A stretch of DNA of 15,825 nucleotides from Gemmatimonadaceae bacterium (GCA_025357975.1 JANYKY010000496.1:1-15825); one strand, 5' to 3'; shown: positions 1-8,564, counted from the first letter of the stretch. A program made the numbers and translations. Notes: a model not told the origin generated them from the letters alone.

Positions 1-428
1 TTCTGGATGCTCCGCAACTCGCCAAGCTGACTGTCTAGCCCGGCGCGGTCCGCGGCCACTTTTTCAAGCCCTCGCTCTGCCTCACTTCGCAAATGATCCC
101 ACTGTTGCGGCTCATATTCGCCGACCGCCGCGCGTAACTCAGCCTCCTGGAGTGCATCCCGGCGCGTGTCCTCGTCCCTCGCAACTTCGACGAGCCGTGA
201 CGAAAGCGCAGAGATGCTCAGCTGCAGTTCCTCGGCATGTCCCTTGATCTCCGTAACGACGCGCTGCAAACGCGTGTTATAATCCCCGTAGACCTTCTCA
301 AAGACATGTGGCGGGGTGGTTTCGCGCTTTGATTCCAAAACCGAAATCCACTGTTCGAACTGCTGTCTTTCGGCGATCAACCCTCGAAGAGCTTCGAGAG
401 TATTGTCTTTTGCTTTCGTCGTAGTCAC
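1..428 (-). CDS. Coiled-coil protein of unknown function, C-terminus cut by window edge
   Basis: Open frame that runs off the left edge; 142 codons are visible. The start is a GTG whose last two bases, with the next A, form the TGA stop of pyrC (GTGA overlap). An AGGG lies about eight bases upstream, so translation is probably coupled to pyrC. The visible part is charged, rich in Glu, Arg, Gln and Leu, and has heptad-like spacing over nearly its whole length, as expected of a long alpha-helical coiled coil. No signal peptide or membrane segment is visible. I do not recognise the family. The missing C-terminus could carry a domain (for example a zinc ribbon) that would name it. The open frame and coupling make the gene itself fairly secure; the function is unknown. 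Confidence 0.75.
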   Translation of the reverse strand, partial: MTTTKAKDNTLEALRGLIAERQQFEQWISVLESKRETTPPHVFEKVYGDYNTRLQRVVTEIKGHAEELQLSISALSSRLVEVARDEDTRRDALQEAELRAAVGEYEPQQWDHLRSEAERGLEKVAADRAGLDSQLGELRSIQ

Positions 429-1768
429 TGTGATCCCTGATTGGCGCGGCGCGGCCGCTCGTCGGTCCCGCTACCTGATAATTTGTACGCAACGCGGCCC
501 TGCACAACTGTGCACACTGCACGCCCGGTCAGCGTCTGGCCCGCGTACGGCGTGTTTCTTCCCTTGGTCAGAAACGTCGCCGGGTCGACGAGCCATTTGA
601 GCTTCGGATCAAAAACCGTGATGTCCGCCGCGGCGCCCTTCGATAACGTGCCACCTGGCAAGCCGAATATGCGCGCCGGATTGCAGGACATTTTTTCGAT
701 CAGCGTCACGAAGTCGATGTGCCCGGTCTCCACCAGATTCGTAACCGAGACGGCAAGTGCTGTCTCCAGCCCCACGATTCCGTTCGGGGCGTCCGCGAAC
801 TCCCGTTCTTTCTCATCGTAGTGATGCGGCGCGTGGTCGGTGGCTATCAGGTCGATCGTCCCATCCTTCACCGCTTCACGCAACGCATCGACATCTTTCT
901 GCGTTCGTAGCGGCGGGTTCATCTTCGCATTCGTGTCGTACGACAGGATTCGATCTTCAGTGAGCGAGATATGGTGCGGGCAAACCTCTGCGGTCACGTT
1001 GATGCCCCGCTCTTTTCCCCACCGAATGAGCTCGACGGACCCATAAGTGCTCATGTGCGCAAGGTGCACGTGTCCTCCGGTACGACGGGCGAGAAGAATA
1101 TCGCGAATAACCATTATCTCTTCCGCTTCGGATGGGATCCCTTTCAGTCCGAGGCGCGCGCTCACGATGCCCTCGTTCATCGACCCGCCATGTGCGAGCG
1201 TCGGCTCTTCACAATGATCGATCACCGGGATCCGAAAAGTTCGCGCGTATTCAAGCGCGGTTCGCATGAGTTGAGCACTGACAACGGGTTTGCCATCGTC
1301 GCTCACAGCCACCGCGCCAGCGGCGACCATTTCGCCAAATTCCGCGAGAGTCTCGCCGCGCTGCCCCACTGAGATCGCCCCGATCACGTGCACGCGCGCA
1401 GCGTTGGCTCGCTGCGATTGTCGGATAATGAACCCGACAGCGGCCTGATTGTCGGTGACTGGATCCGTGTTGGGCATTGCGCACACTGCCGTAAATCCGC
1501 CGGCTGCCGCCGCGCGCGCTCCGGTTGCAATGGTTTCGACGTCTTCGCGTCCCGGCTCCCGAAGGTGACAGTGAACGTCGATGAAGCCCGGCGAAACGAT
1601 CGCCCCACCGCAATCGATAACTTCTGCATCGTCAATTGGGCCGAGCTTGCCGCCCACGCTTTCTATTTTCCCATCGACGACCAGCAAGTCACCAGTCTCA
1701 TCGAGCCCGCGCGAAGGATCGATTAGTCGTCCGCCGGCGAGAACCAGCGACCGTAGCTTTTCACTCAT
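425..1768 (-). CDS. pyrC: Dihydroorotase (class I)
   Basis: Catalyses reversible cyclisation of N-carbamoyl-L-aspartate to L-dihydroorotate, the third step of de novo pyrimidine synthesis, in the cytoplasm. At 447 residues it has the usual length of the long (type I) bacterial enzymes and not the shorter E. coli type. Amidohydrolase metal ligands are visible: the HxH pair in [10 protein letters not shown] (H66, H68), D157 in VSDDGK where type I enzymes carry a bridging Asp, H185 in DHCEEP, H238 in HLAHMS and the catalytic Asp311 in ATDHAPH. ATG start overlaps the pyrB stop (ATGA); AAGG lies nine bases upstream. The active site is complete, so this is not a non-catalytic PyrC-like partner of PyrB. 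The C-terminal 15 or so residues are polar and look like a disordered tail. Confidence 0.97.
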   Translation of the reverse strand: MSEKLRSLVLAGGRLIDPSRGLDETGDLLVVDGKIESVGGKLGPIDDAEVIDCGGAIVSPGFIDVHCHLREPGREDVETIATGARAAAAGGFTAVCAMPNTDPVTDNQAAVGFIIRQSQRANAARVHVIGAISVGQRGETLAEFGEMVAAGAVAVSDDGKPVVSAQLMRTALEYARTFRIPVIDHCEEPTLAHGGSMNEGIVSARLGLKGIPSEAEEIMVIRDILLARRTGGHVHLAHMSTYGSVELIRWGKERGINVTAEVCPHHISLTEDRILSYDTNAKMNPPLRTQKDVDALREAVKDGTIDLIATDHAPHHYDEKEREFADAPNGIVGLETALAVSVTNLVETGHIDFVTLIEKMSCNPARIFGLPGGTLSKGAAADITVFDPKLKWLVDPATFLTKGRNTPYAGQTLTGRAVCTVVQGRVAYKLSGSGTDERPRRANQGSQ

Positions 1769-2724
1769 CTTGAATTGCCTTTCGCAGCTTCCGCGAGCTC
1801 CGGCTTTCCACCGGCAAGCAGGTATAAAACTGCCATTCGAACGGCTACCCCGTTGGTAACCTGATCCAGTATGACGCTGTGCGGTCCATCCGCCACATCC
1901 GAGTCTATCTCGACTCCTCGATTCATTGGGCCTGGATGCAGGATGAGAATGTCACGCGGGGCCCGGTCGAGGCGCTCACGGGTCACTCCGAACACGCGAT
2001 TGTATTCGCGGCTCGACGGTATGTATCCGGATGTCATCCGCTCGAGCTGCAGCCGGAGTACGTTGAGCGCATCAGCCCATTCGATCGCCTGCTCTATTCG
2101 CTCGAATACCGTAACCCCGAAATCTTCAATCGCGTTCGGCAGGAGCGAGCGTGGACCGCACACCGCTACTTCCGCTCCCATTTTTGTAAGCCCCCAGATG
2201 TTGGACCTGGCGACGCGCGAATGCAGGACGTCTCCGCAAATGCAGACCCGCTTGCCTTTGAGATCACCGAGATTGTCTCTCAATGTCAGCAGGTCCAGTA
2301 AGCCCTGCGTGGGATGCTCGTGCGTGCCGTCACCCGCATTGATCACGCCCGATTCGATCCTGTCGGCGAGGAACGTTGCTGCGCCTGATGCACCATGACG
2401 AATGACAACCATGTCGATCCGCATCGCTTCGAGATTGCGCGCCGTATCCACCAGTGTCTCGCCCTTCTGGACGCTCGACCCGGAGGACGCGACGTTCACT
2501 GTGTCCGCCGAGAGACGCTTTTCAGCGAACTCGAACGAGATGCGAGTGCGCGTCGAGTTTTCGAAAAACAGGTTGACAATTGTGGAGCCGCGAAGAGCCG
2601 GCACTTTCTTGATCGCCCGTTCGCTGATTTCCTTGAACGGTTCTGCAGTATCGAGAATCAGCTGTATCTGCTCACTCGAAAGGAACTCCAATCCCAGCAG
2701 GTCCTTGCCGAGTGCACTCGTCAC
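1765..2724 (-). CDS. pyrB: Aspartate carbamoyltransferase catalytic subunit
   Basis: Transfers the carbamoyl group from carbamoyl phosphate to L-aspartate, the committed step of pyrimidine synthesis. At 319 residues it matches the usual 300-320 for the catalytic chain. Visible signatures are the carbamoyl-phosphate loop STRT (57-60) in [13 protein letters not shown], the mobile-loop lysine K87 in [16 protein letters not shown] (137-144) and [11 protein letters not shown] from 263. The start is GTG and shares GTGA with the pyrR stop; the end overlaps pyrC by four bases. No pyrI regulatory subunit is present in the window. The subunit is probably used alone or with PyrC, as in class B/C enzymes of many bacteria; that part is inference. 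Confidence 0.97.
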   Translation of the reverse strand: MTSALGKDLLGLEFLSSEQIQLILDTAEPFKEISERAIKKVPALRGSTIVNLFFENSTRTRISFEFAEKRLSADTVNVASSGSSVQKGETLVDTARNLEAMRIDMVVIRHGASGAATFLADRIESGVINAGDGTHEHPTQGLLDLLTLRDNLGDLKGKRVCICGDVLHSRVARSNIWGLTKMGAEVAVCGPRSLLPNAIEDFGVTVFERIEQAIEWADALNVLRLQLERMTSGYIPSSREYNRVFGVTRERLDRAPRDILILHPGPMNRGVEIDSDVADGPHSVILDQVTNGVAVRMAVLYLLAGGKPELAEAAKGNSR

Positions 2725-3287
2725 GGGGCTGCGTCACCGGACGTGGGCACGATCACGACCGCCGTGCGGCCGTCCAGATCGTCCACCAGAACATCTACCC
2801 TGTCACCTGGTTCGATCGTTAACTGCTTGCCGACGACGTCGGGCTGAATAGGCAGCTCTCGACCACCTCGGTCGATCAGAACTGCGAGTGCAATTCTGGC
2901 AGGGCGACCGAAATCGGCGATCTCATCGAGAGCAGCGCGGACCGTTCGGCCGGTGTACAGAACGTCGTCGACGATGACGACATTTTTTCCGTCAATTCCC
3001 CACGGAATGTTTGTCGGCCCAACGACCGGGCGTGGCCCGATCGTCTGAAGATCGTCACGATAGAGTGTGATATCGAGAGATCCCTGCAGGATTGACGTCT
3101 TTTCGCTTTCCTCGATCAGAGCACACAGCCTGGTCGCGAGCTGAACTCCGCGTCGCTGGATACCGACGATGACGAGATTGTCGGTGCCGTCATTCAATTC
3201 TACGATCTCGCCAGCCATCCTTCGGAGCGTCCGCTCGACGGCGCTCGCTGACAACACTGTTTTCTTTTCTGAGTCGTGTTCGGGCAT
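2721..3287 (-). CDS. pyrR: PyrR: pyrimidine operon regulator / uracil phosphoribosyltransferase
   Basis: Type I phosphoribosyltransferase fold of 188 residues. The PRPP-binding motif [13 protein letters not shown] spans about 103-115, preceded by [11 protein letters not shown] (41-51) and the DITLYRDDL segment (72-80) typical of PyrR. Known members bind UMP/UTP and a stem-loop in pyr mRNA, and many also make UMP from uracil and PRPP. It is the first of three overlapping pyr genes. The 42 bases upstream contain no recognisable PyrR-binding loop and no strong Shine-Dalgarno sequence, so the regulatory role here is unproven while the phosphoribosyltransferase assignment is firm. A few extra residues at the N-terminus are the only deviation noticed. 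Confidence 0.95.
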   Translation of the reverse strand: MPEHDSEKKTVLSASAVERTLRRMAGEIVELNDGTDNLVIVGIQRRGVQLATRLCALIEESEKTSILQGSLDITLYRDDLQTIGPRPVVGPTNIPWGIDGKNVVIVDDVLYTGRTVRAALDEIADFGRPARIALAVLIDRGGRELPIQPDVVGKQLTIEPGDRVDVLVDDLDGRTAVVIVPTSGDAAP

Positions 3288-3329
3288 TGACCGACAAATA
3301 TGAAGCCGGACGTGAGCTATCGGGAGCCG

Positions 3330-4217
3330 CTAGACGATGATCACACCACTTCTGTCTTCAATCACTCTTACCGCCTCAACGTGGTCTGCCTCCTCGCCGA
3401 GCTCCGCGTGCGCCTCCTTCATCAGGCGAGCAGCGAGGTCTATGAGGGGCGTCCTGACGTTGTTATCGCGAGAGATCTGCGCTGCGATCGCAATGTCTTT
3501 ATCCAGGAGAGCGAGCTTGAATGTGCGCGGGAATTTCCTGCCAACAACGCGCTCGGGGAAAAGATTCTCCGACGTATTGGATCGTCCACTCGATCCATTG
3601 ATGACATCGAGCGCTACCTCCGCCGTCACGCCCAGCTGAGCGAGCGTCGCGAGAGCTTCGCCAGCCGACCAGATATGAATGGCGAGCAAGGCCTGGTTCA
3701 TTGCCTTGACTGCGTCACCGGCTCCGACACCTCCACAATGCAAGATCTTCTTGCCAAAGGCCCCGAGAACGACGCGAGCGCGATCGACGTCACGAGAGTC
3801 GCCGCCACACATGACCGTCAACGTGCCGGCAACTGCTCCCTTTACGCCGCCGCTGACAGGCGCGTCGACGAACCTAACGCCGAGCGCCTTCAATTTCCCA
3901 GCGATGACAATCGACGTGGCGGGATCACCCGACGTGCAATCGACGAGCAGGGCTCCTGCTTTCAACCCGGCAACAATCCCGTCGGGGCCGTCCATGAGTG
4001 CCTCGACTTCACGGGACGAGGTCAGGCATGTGATGAGCACCTCGGCATGGGCCGCCGCTTCTCTTGGATTCGCGGCGTAACTGCAGCCGTGCTCCGTGGC
4101 AAACGCATCCGCCTTTGTCATCGTCCTGTTCCAGACGACGAGCTCGAACGGCGGCGTGGCAAGATGTACGGCCATCGGTGTCCCGATCGCACCAAGGCCC
4201 AGGAACGAAACGCGCAT
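3330..4217 (-). CDS. NAD(P)-dependent beta-hydroxyacid dehydrogenase (3-hydroxyisobutyrate dehydrogenase family)
   Basis: A 295-residue member of the family that includes 3-hydroxyisobutyrate dehydrogenase, tartronate semialdehyde reductase and glyoxylate/succinic semialdehyde reductases. The N-terminal Rossmann motif GLGAIGTPMA starts at residue 7, the substrate-binding DAPVSGG spans 118-124, and the catalytic lysine is K171 in GAGDAVKAMNQ with N174 three residues on. KD at 240-241 matches the conserved C-terminal lysine-aspartate. R31 follows the second beta strand (VVWNR), as in many NADP-using members, but the cofactor cannot be settled by eye. Start ATG overlaps the last base of the upstream beta-lactamase stop (TGATG). 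The substrate is not determined; the transporter upstream hints at uptake and reduction of a small carboxylic acid, which is inference. Confidence 0.9.
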   Translation of the reverse strand: MRVSFLGLGAIGTPMAVHLATPPFELVVWNRTMTKADAFATEHGCSYAANPREAAAHAEVLITCLTSSREVEALMDGPDGIVAGLKAGALLVDCTSGDPATSIVIAGKLKALGVRFVDAPVSGGVKGAVAGTLTVMCGGDSRDVDRARVVLGAFGKKILHCGGVGAGDAVKAMNQALLAIHIWSAGEALATLAQLGVTAEVALDVINGSSGRSNTSENLFPERVVGRKFPRTFKLALLDKDIAIAAQISRDNNVRTPLIDLAARLMKEAHAELGEEADHVEAVRVIEDRSGVIIV

Positions 4218-5128
4218 CAGTGTGCCGCCATCGCGTGAGAGTAGATGATTCTCGAAATGTCCGCGATCAGGCGTGCCGATTCGCCTGGATCTTTGATACC
4301 GCGTGTGAGAACCACGAGTATAAACGGCTTTCGGCCATCAGGATAAACGATCGCGGCATCGTGCGACACTGCCGTGATCTCGCCAGTCTTGTGCGCGACG
4401 CGTGTACCCGGAGGAAGTCCGGCCGGAATTTTCACGTTGTCCTCCTGCGCCAGGAGGATGTCGCGCATCTCGTCCGACTTCGACGCTGAGAGAACTTTCC
4501 GGCTCTCGATTGCGAGAAGAAGAGTCGCGAGATCGGCCGCTGTCGTCGTGTTGATCAAGCCGGCGTCGAATGCCTTCTGGTCTTCGACGCCACGCAGAAC
4601 GTGCGTTTTCGCTGCGCCAAGGGTTCGCGCCATCGCCGTCACATTTGAGGCGCCAACTAGAGCGATGAGCTCGTTCGTCGCGAGATTGCTCGACCGCGTG
4701 ATCATCCTTCGGAGAAGATCCCTGATGGTGACGCGTTCACCAACGTGAGCGTACAACGTCGTATCGTCGTCGTCAGCCTTGTTCAGCGAAAACGGAGACC
4801 CGTCGGCAAGAGATGCGAAACTGTTGACGAGCAGGACGTCCTGATCGAGCGAGAATGCACCTTGATCCGACCGGCGGAGCAGCTCGATCATCACCGGAAT
4901 CTTCATCGTGCTGGCCGCGTGAAATACGGTGTCTGCGTTAAGCTGGAGCTGGTCGCCGGTCTGAAGATCGTTGAACGACACCGCCACCATCGCCTGGGGG
5001 ACGGAGGCGATGCGCGCGAGTACGGCTTCACGCATGGGCTGTTGCGCGGGTGCACTCGTGACCGCAATTGCCGTTGCCGTAAGTATGCTAAAGCACCGCC
5101 TGAAAATCCTATTGCCCTCCAACTTCAT
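4217..5128 (-). CDS. Class A-like serine beta-lactamase (serine hydrolase, Beta-lactamase2 type)
   Basis: Periplasmic serine hydrolase of 303 residues with an N-terminal signal peptide: basic N-region, hydrophobic 12-24, likely cleavage after APA at 28. Penicillin-binding-fold motifs are in order: STMK (73-76, nucleophile Ser73), SSN (146-148) in place of the usual SDN, Glu182 in RGVED where the omega-loop Glu of class A enzymes would lie, NTTT (193-196), and HKTG (246-249). Members hydrolyse beta-lactams, but distant ones can be other serine hydrolases or carboxypeptidases. The first 20 bases overlap the transporter gene; the ATG used has a poor ribosome binding site (see findings for a possible ATT start). 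Good confidence in fold, moderate in beta-lactamase activity. Confidence 0.87.
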   Translation of the reverse strand: MKLEGNRIFRRCFSILTATAIAVTSAPAQQPMREAVLARIASVPQAMVAVSFNDLQTGDQLQLNADTVFHAASTMKIPVMIELLRRSDQGAFSLDQDVLLVNSFASLADGSPFSLNKADDDDTTLYAHVGERVTIRDLLRRMITRSSNLATNELIALVGASNVTAMARTLGAAKTHVLRGVEDQKAFDAGLINTTTAADLATLLLAIESRKVLSASKSDEMRDILLAQEDNVKIPAGLPPGTRVAHKTGEITAVSHDAAIVYPDGRKPFILVVLTRGIKDPGESARLIADISRIIYSHAMAAH

Positions 5129-6422
5129 CCCAAATTCGGTTTGTATGACTTTCTTTCAGGAAGATCGACCCGACGATAAAAGTCAGCAGAGCTACGGCAA
5201 TCGGATATATGAGCCCTGCATAGATGTTTCCTGTCGCTGCCACGACTGCAGTCGAGATGAGCGGCAGGAAACCGCCGAACCAGCCGTTGCCGAAATGGTA
5301 TGGAAGTGACATCGATGTATACCTGATCTTTGCCGGAAAGCTTTCAACCAGGAACGCGGCGATCGGACCATATACCATGGTGACGAACACCACCTGGATG
5401 AAAACCATCAGCGTCAACATCACTGTGTTCACAGGCGACGAATACGCTTTCATCGTGTGATAGATCGGATAGTAGGAAATCGCCGCGAGCAGATTTCCTG
5501 TCATCATGATTCCCTTGCGGCCAATCCGGTCCGAGAGTGACCCGAACACAACGAACAACGGAGCGCCAAGCAACAGTGCCACGGCCACGATCAGGTAGGC
5601 AGTCCCGATCGGGACTTTCAGCACGGTCTGGAGAAAAAAGAGCGCATAGAATTGCCCGGTGTACCACACGACAGCCTGCCCAGCCGTAGCACCGAACAAC
5701 ACCAGAAAGAAAACTTTCCACGAGCTCCATGTTCCAAAGCTGTCACGCAGCGGAGCTTTTGACGCATTGCCGGCATCTTTCAGTCGCGTAAATAATGGCG
5801 ACTCACGCAACCGCAGCCGCACGTAGTAGGACATACCCACGAGCACGATCGACATCAGAAATGGGATTCTCCATCCCCAGACCTTGAATGCTTCTTCACC
5901 GACGATTGCCCGCGTGATCAGGATCACGATGAGCGATATGAACAGGCCGAGCGTCGCCGTAGTTTGAATGAAGCTTGTGTAAAAGCCTCGCCGCCCATCT
6001 GGCGCATGTTCAGCCACGTAGACGGCTGCACCGCCGTATTCACCTCCGAGCGCGAGGCCCTGAAGCAAGCGGAGAAGAACGAGGATGATTGGCGCGACAA
6101 TTCCGAGTTTCTGATAGCCAGGCAGGAAACCGATCGCAGCAGTCGATCCGCCCATTATCAGCAGCGTTACGAGAAAGGCGAATTTGCGGCCAACGAGATC
6201 CCCGATTCTGCCGAAGAAAATCGCGCCGAACGGGCGCACCGCAAACCCAACCGCAAAGGTAGCGAGCGTTTTCAGGAAGTTTGCGGTCGGATTTCCTGGG
6301 GGGAAAAACTGTGTGGAAATGATCGCGGCGAGACTTCCGAAAATGTAGAAGTCGTACCACTCGATCATTGTGCCCGCCGACGATGCGGCGATCACCTTCC
6401 AGATATTCCTTTCCTCGCTCAT
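5109..6422 (-). CDS. MFS transporter, metabolite:H+ symporter (MHS) family
   Basis: Inner-membrane secondary transporter of 437 residues with about twelve hydrophobic helices. The MHS signature EWYDFYIFG is at 21-29 and the loop 2-3 motif GRIGDLVGRK at 71-80; a second copy, SDRIGRKG, follows in the C-terminal half near residue 300. RLLQGLALGGEYGGA in helix 4 is also typical of ProP, KgtP and ShiA relatives, which carry proline/betaine, 2-oxoglutarate or shikimate with protons. The substrate here cannot be read from sequence. Start ATG has a strong GGAGG six bases upstream, and it is the first gene of a tightly overlapping minus-strand run, so a promoter probably lies in the 89-bp gap before it, although no clear -35/-10 pair was found there. 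Confidence 0.93.
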   Translation of the reverse strand: MSEERNIWKVIAASSAGTMIEWYDFYIFGSLAAIISTQFFPPGNPTANFLKTLATFAVGFAVRPFGAIFFGRIGDLVGRKFAFLVTLLIMGGSTAAIGFLPGYQKLGIVAPIILVLLRLLQGLALGGEYGGAAVYVAEHAPDGRRGFYTSFIQTTATLGLFISLIVILITRAIVGEEAFKVWGWRIPFLMSIVLVGMSYYVRLRLRESPLFTRLKDAGNASKAPLRDSFGTWSSWKVFFLVLFGATAGQAVVWYTGQFYALFFLQTVLKVPIGTAYLIVAVALLLGAPLFVVFGSLSDRIGRKGIMMTGNLLAAISYYPIYHTMKAYSSPVNTVMLTLMVFIQVVFVTMVYGPIAAFLVESFPAKIRYTSMSLPYHFGNGWFGGFLPLISTAVVAATGNIYAGLIYPIAVALLTFIVGSIFLKESHTNRIWDEVGGQ

Positions 6423-6511
6423 GCGGTGCCTCCGGAGAGTAAATCCTGGCGCGCCGCAACGGGCGCTAGCTCAACGAGGCACTAATCTGGAGCCCGAAGG
6501 GCGGCGCCGCA

Positions 6512-7111
6512 CTATGCTGCGACGCCCTTCCGCCATTCTCCGCGGAAAATCGACCGGATTGTCTTGAAGATCCGGTGCACGAGCAGAATCAACAGAATCA
6601 GTAGAAGAATTGCCGACGACAGCGTAATAAAGGGATGACTCCACACGAACACAGCAATTGACGAAATCGTCGCCAGCTCAGTGATGTTCGCAATTCCATT
6701 CGTCACGGGCTCGGGCGAAGCGTCCACGGCGTAACGAAGCCCGAGCTTTGCACCATGAGTTGTAAGCGCGAGGCCTCCACCGATGAGCCCGGCCGCGATT
6801 AATACTGGAGGGCTGAGATGCGCTACGGTGGCGACCGCTAGCAAAGCGGCGGCCGGTGGCCGAATGACGCTTTGTGCAGTCTCCCAGATGCTCGCAACGC
6901 CCGGTACGAGAGTCACGAGAAACTCTACCGCGTAAAGCACCGTCGCGAGCACTATGACCCAGATGTTGGCCACCCCCTGCAGCACGCCGGGAAGCGGCCC
7001 AATCCATCCGGCCCGCTCTGCGGTGCCGAGTACGGCAACAGTAGCCGGAAGGTTTATCCCGGCCGCGAATGCAACACCAAGAGATTGTGCGATCGTCGCT
7101 GCTGTTCCCAT
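6512..7111 (-). CDS. DUF4126 family membrane protein
   Basis: Integral membrane protein of 199 residues with five or six hydrophobic stretches. The recognisable pattern is GINLPATVAVLG near 18-29, a central YAVEFLVTLVPGVASIWE segment, IRPPAAALLA, then a GGLALTTHGAK helix, all hallmarks of the DUF4126 family, whose function is unknown. It ends in a basic tail (RIFKTIRSIFRGEWRKG), which under the positive-inside rule would lie in the cytoplasm. GGGATC just upstream of the ATG is a modest ribosome binding site. It sits 52 bp downstream of the DUF218 gene and may be cotranscribed with it. Family call is from remembered sequence pattern. Confidence 0.8.
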   Translation of the reverse strand: MGTAATIAQSLGVAFAAGINLPATVAVLGTAERAGWIGPLPGVLQGVANIWVIVLATVLYAVEFLVTLVPGVASIWETAQSVIRPPAAALLAVATVAHLSPPVLIAAGLIGGGLALTTHGAKLGLRYAVDASPEPVTNGIANITELATISSIAVFVWSHPFITLSSAILLLILLILLVHRIFKTIRSIFRGEWRKGVAA

Positions 7112-7163
7112 TTCTGATCCCGTCAGAGAGTATCCTTACGCAAGTCGCCCAGCCGCGGTTTCG

Positions 7164-7955
7164 TTACAGCCATCCCTTGCGACGGTATTGCAACGTCGCG
7201 GCCATCTCATAGATCCACATGCTGAAGGCGCCAACGCGATCATCAGCCGTGTCCAGCGTACCAACCGCAATGTCGCGCGAATCGCTCGGCCAGCAACTGA
7301 CTAAAAGTCCAGTCTTTTCAAATGTGCCGCACGCGCGTCTCGAGTGAAACGGCGACGTGACGAGAACGATCCTCGTCCAATGCAACTTGCTGGCGATGAG
7401 TGCTACAGCCATCGCCTCATCGTGGGTGCTCGCCTCGAGGGGCGTGGCGATGATGCCTGTCACGCCTGCGAGAGCGGCAAGACTATCCTGGTCACGAGTT
7501 GCGGTGACTTTGCGCCGGTGGACCAAGCGCTGCTCGCGTGTGACAAGCAACACCGGCGCGGTACCCGCCCGGACGAGTTGAAGCCCCTTCAGCAGTCGAT
7601 CCAGACCTTGCTGGTGGAGAAATCCGTCCGCTGTCACTCCGGCGGAAAGCACGACAACCGCATTCGCGCCCGTCGGAAGCGGGTCGCGTCTGATCAGCTT
7701 GCGCGCAGGTGCAGCAATCAGCGGAGTGTAGGCGATCGCGACTAGTGCGACCAGTAGTACAGCAGCGACATACGTCATCACGCGCCGAAATCGCGTTGCG
7801 CCGACACCGGCGCCGACCAGAGCAAAGGCAATTATTCCTTCGAACCCGAGAACGTGAAAAAGGTTCGGGACGCCGAGCGCTTTGAGGGTCAGCCAGATCG
7901 CGCTCCCGGTGACGAGACCGGACATGACGCGCGGAAAGGCCGCTCTTGAGGTCAT
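7164..7955 (-). CDS. YdcF/SanA-like DUF218 membrane protein
   Basis: Membrane-anchored protein with two or three hydrophobic helices in the first 85 residues, followed by a DUF218 domain. DUF218 landmarks are AVVVLSAG on the first strand, LDRLLKGLQLVRAG, the acidic motif THDEA, and VTSPFHSRRA. Relatives SanA, ElyC and YdcF act in envelope or polysaccharide-related processes, but the reaction is not established. The open frame extends to a TTG at 8027, which would leave only 15 bp to the divergent gene and place the start over a TTGACT. I therefore prefer the ATG at 7955 (263 residues), which begins just before the first helix. Neither start has a convincing Shine-Dalgarno, so the start is uncertain. 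Confidence 0.82.
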   Translation of the reverse strand: MTSRAAFPRVMSGLVTGSAIWLTLKALGVPNLFHVLGFEGIIAFALVGAGVGATRFRRVMTYVAAVLLVALVAIAYTPLIAAPARKLIRRDPLPTGANAVVVLSAGVTADGFLHQQGLDRLLKGLQLVRAGTAPVLLVTREQRLVHRRKVTATRDQDSLAALAGVTGIIATPLEASTHDEAMAVALIASKLHWTRIVLVTSPFHSRRACGTFEKTGLLVSCWPSDSRDIAVGTLDTADDRVGAFSMWIYEMAATLQYRRKGWL

Positions 7956-8042
7956 CGTATCGCTGGCCCGCGCATTACTCGATTCGTAAATTGTCGGATC
8001 GGGAGTCAACTTCTCCTGCTCACTCAAAGTTGGGGAAAACCA
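7956..8042. promoter_or_regulatory. Divergent intergenic region with candidate promoter
   Basis: This 87-bp gap lies between divergent starts at 7955 (minus) and 8043 (plus), so it should hold both promoters. On the minus strand a TTGACT -35-like hexamer is at 8004-8009, but the matching -10 is weak (TACGAA after about 15 bases). On the plus strand only the ribosome binding site GGGGA, six bases before the ATG, is clear. The promoter assignment is tentative. Confidence 0.25.
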
Positions 8043-8564
8043 ATGTCAATCGCGTTGTTGCTTCAGCAGCAGACCACTGCGCAGACGCGCGACCAGCTCA
8101 AGGAGCAGATCAGGCAAACAGTACGCGATGCGACGCAGGCCGCGGAAGAGGCGGCGGCGGACGCGAAAGCCGCACACGTCACGGTATCGCGCGATGGCCA
8201 GGTTATCAACGTCCCGCTGCCACCCACCTTCGGCGGCCAGGGAACCCCATTTCACGATAACAACACTATCCCTCCCCAGGTGGAGCCGATCTCCATCGCA
8301 TTTTTTGCGATGATTGCGGTGATAGTCGTTGGCCTCCCGTTGATGAGAGCGATCGCCCGTCGCATCGACCGCGGGACGCCGGTCGCCGCGCCAATATCAA
8401 GGGAAGTCAGAGACCAGCTACAACAGATATCTCAATCCGTCGATGCGATTGCAATCGAAGTTGAGCGAATCTCGGAAGGCCAGCGTTTCACCACAAAAGT
8501 GCTGACCGAGCAGCCGCGCGAGGCGGCGATGGTCGTGCCGGGCGCCGCGAGGTCACAAGGCTAG
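8043..8564 (+). CDS. Hypothetical single-pass membrane protein with helical flanks
   Basis: A 173-residue protein, one of few plus-strand genes here. Residues 12-46 are Gln/Ala/Glu-rich and likely helical; 47-80 form a Pro/Gly-rich linker; about 83-101 (ISIAFFAMIAVIVVGLPLM) are a transmembrane helix; then RAIARRIDRG gives a basic border, and 118-147 form a second heptad-like helix. The basic residues after the helix suggest the C-terminal coiled coil is cytoplasmic. GGGGA before the ATG supports the start. No family recognised. Its stop shares the palindrome CTAG with the stop of the convergent gene on the other strand. Confidence 0.72.
   Translation: MSIALLLQQQTTAQTRDQLKEQIRQTVRDATQAAEEAAADAKAAHVTVSRDGQVINVPLPPTFGGQGTPFHDNNTIPPQVEPISIAFFAMIAVIVVGLPLMRAIARRIDRGTPVAAPISREVRDQLQQISQSVDAIAIEVERISEGQRFTTKVLTEQPREAAMVVPGAARSQG

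Noticed and set aside
3300..4238. 312-codon plus-strand open frame opposite the hydroxyacid dehydrogenase gene
   Set aside because: It is antisense to a clear enzyme gene with all family motifs, has no recognisable domain, and its composition (many Arg, Cys, Asp) is that of a shadow frame.
7956..8027. TTG start at 8027 for the DUF218 gene
   Set aside because: It would leave 15 bp between divergent genes, adds a polar extension before the first helix, and has no ribosome binding site; the ATG at 7955 is preferred.
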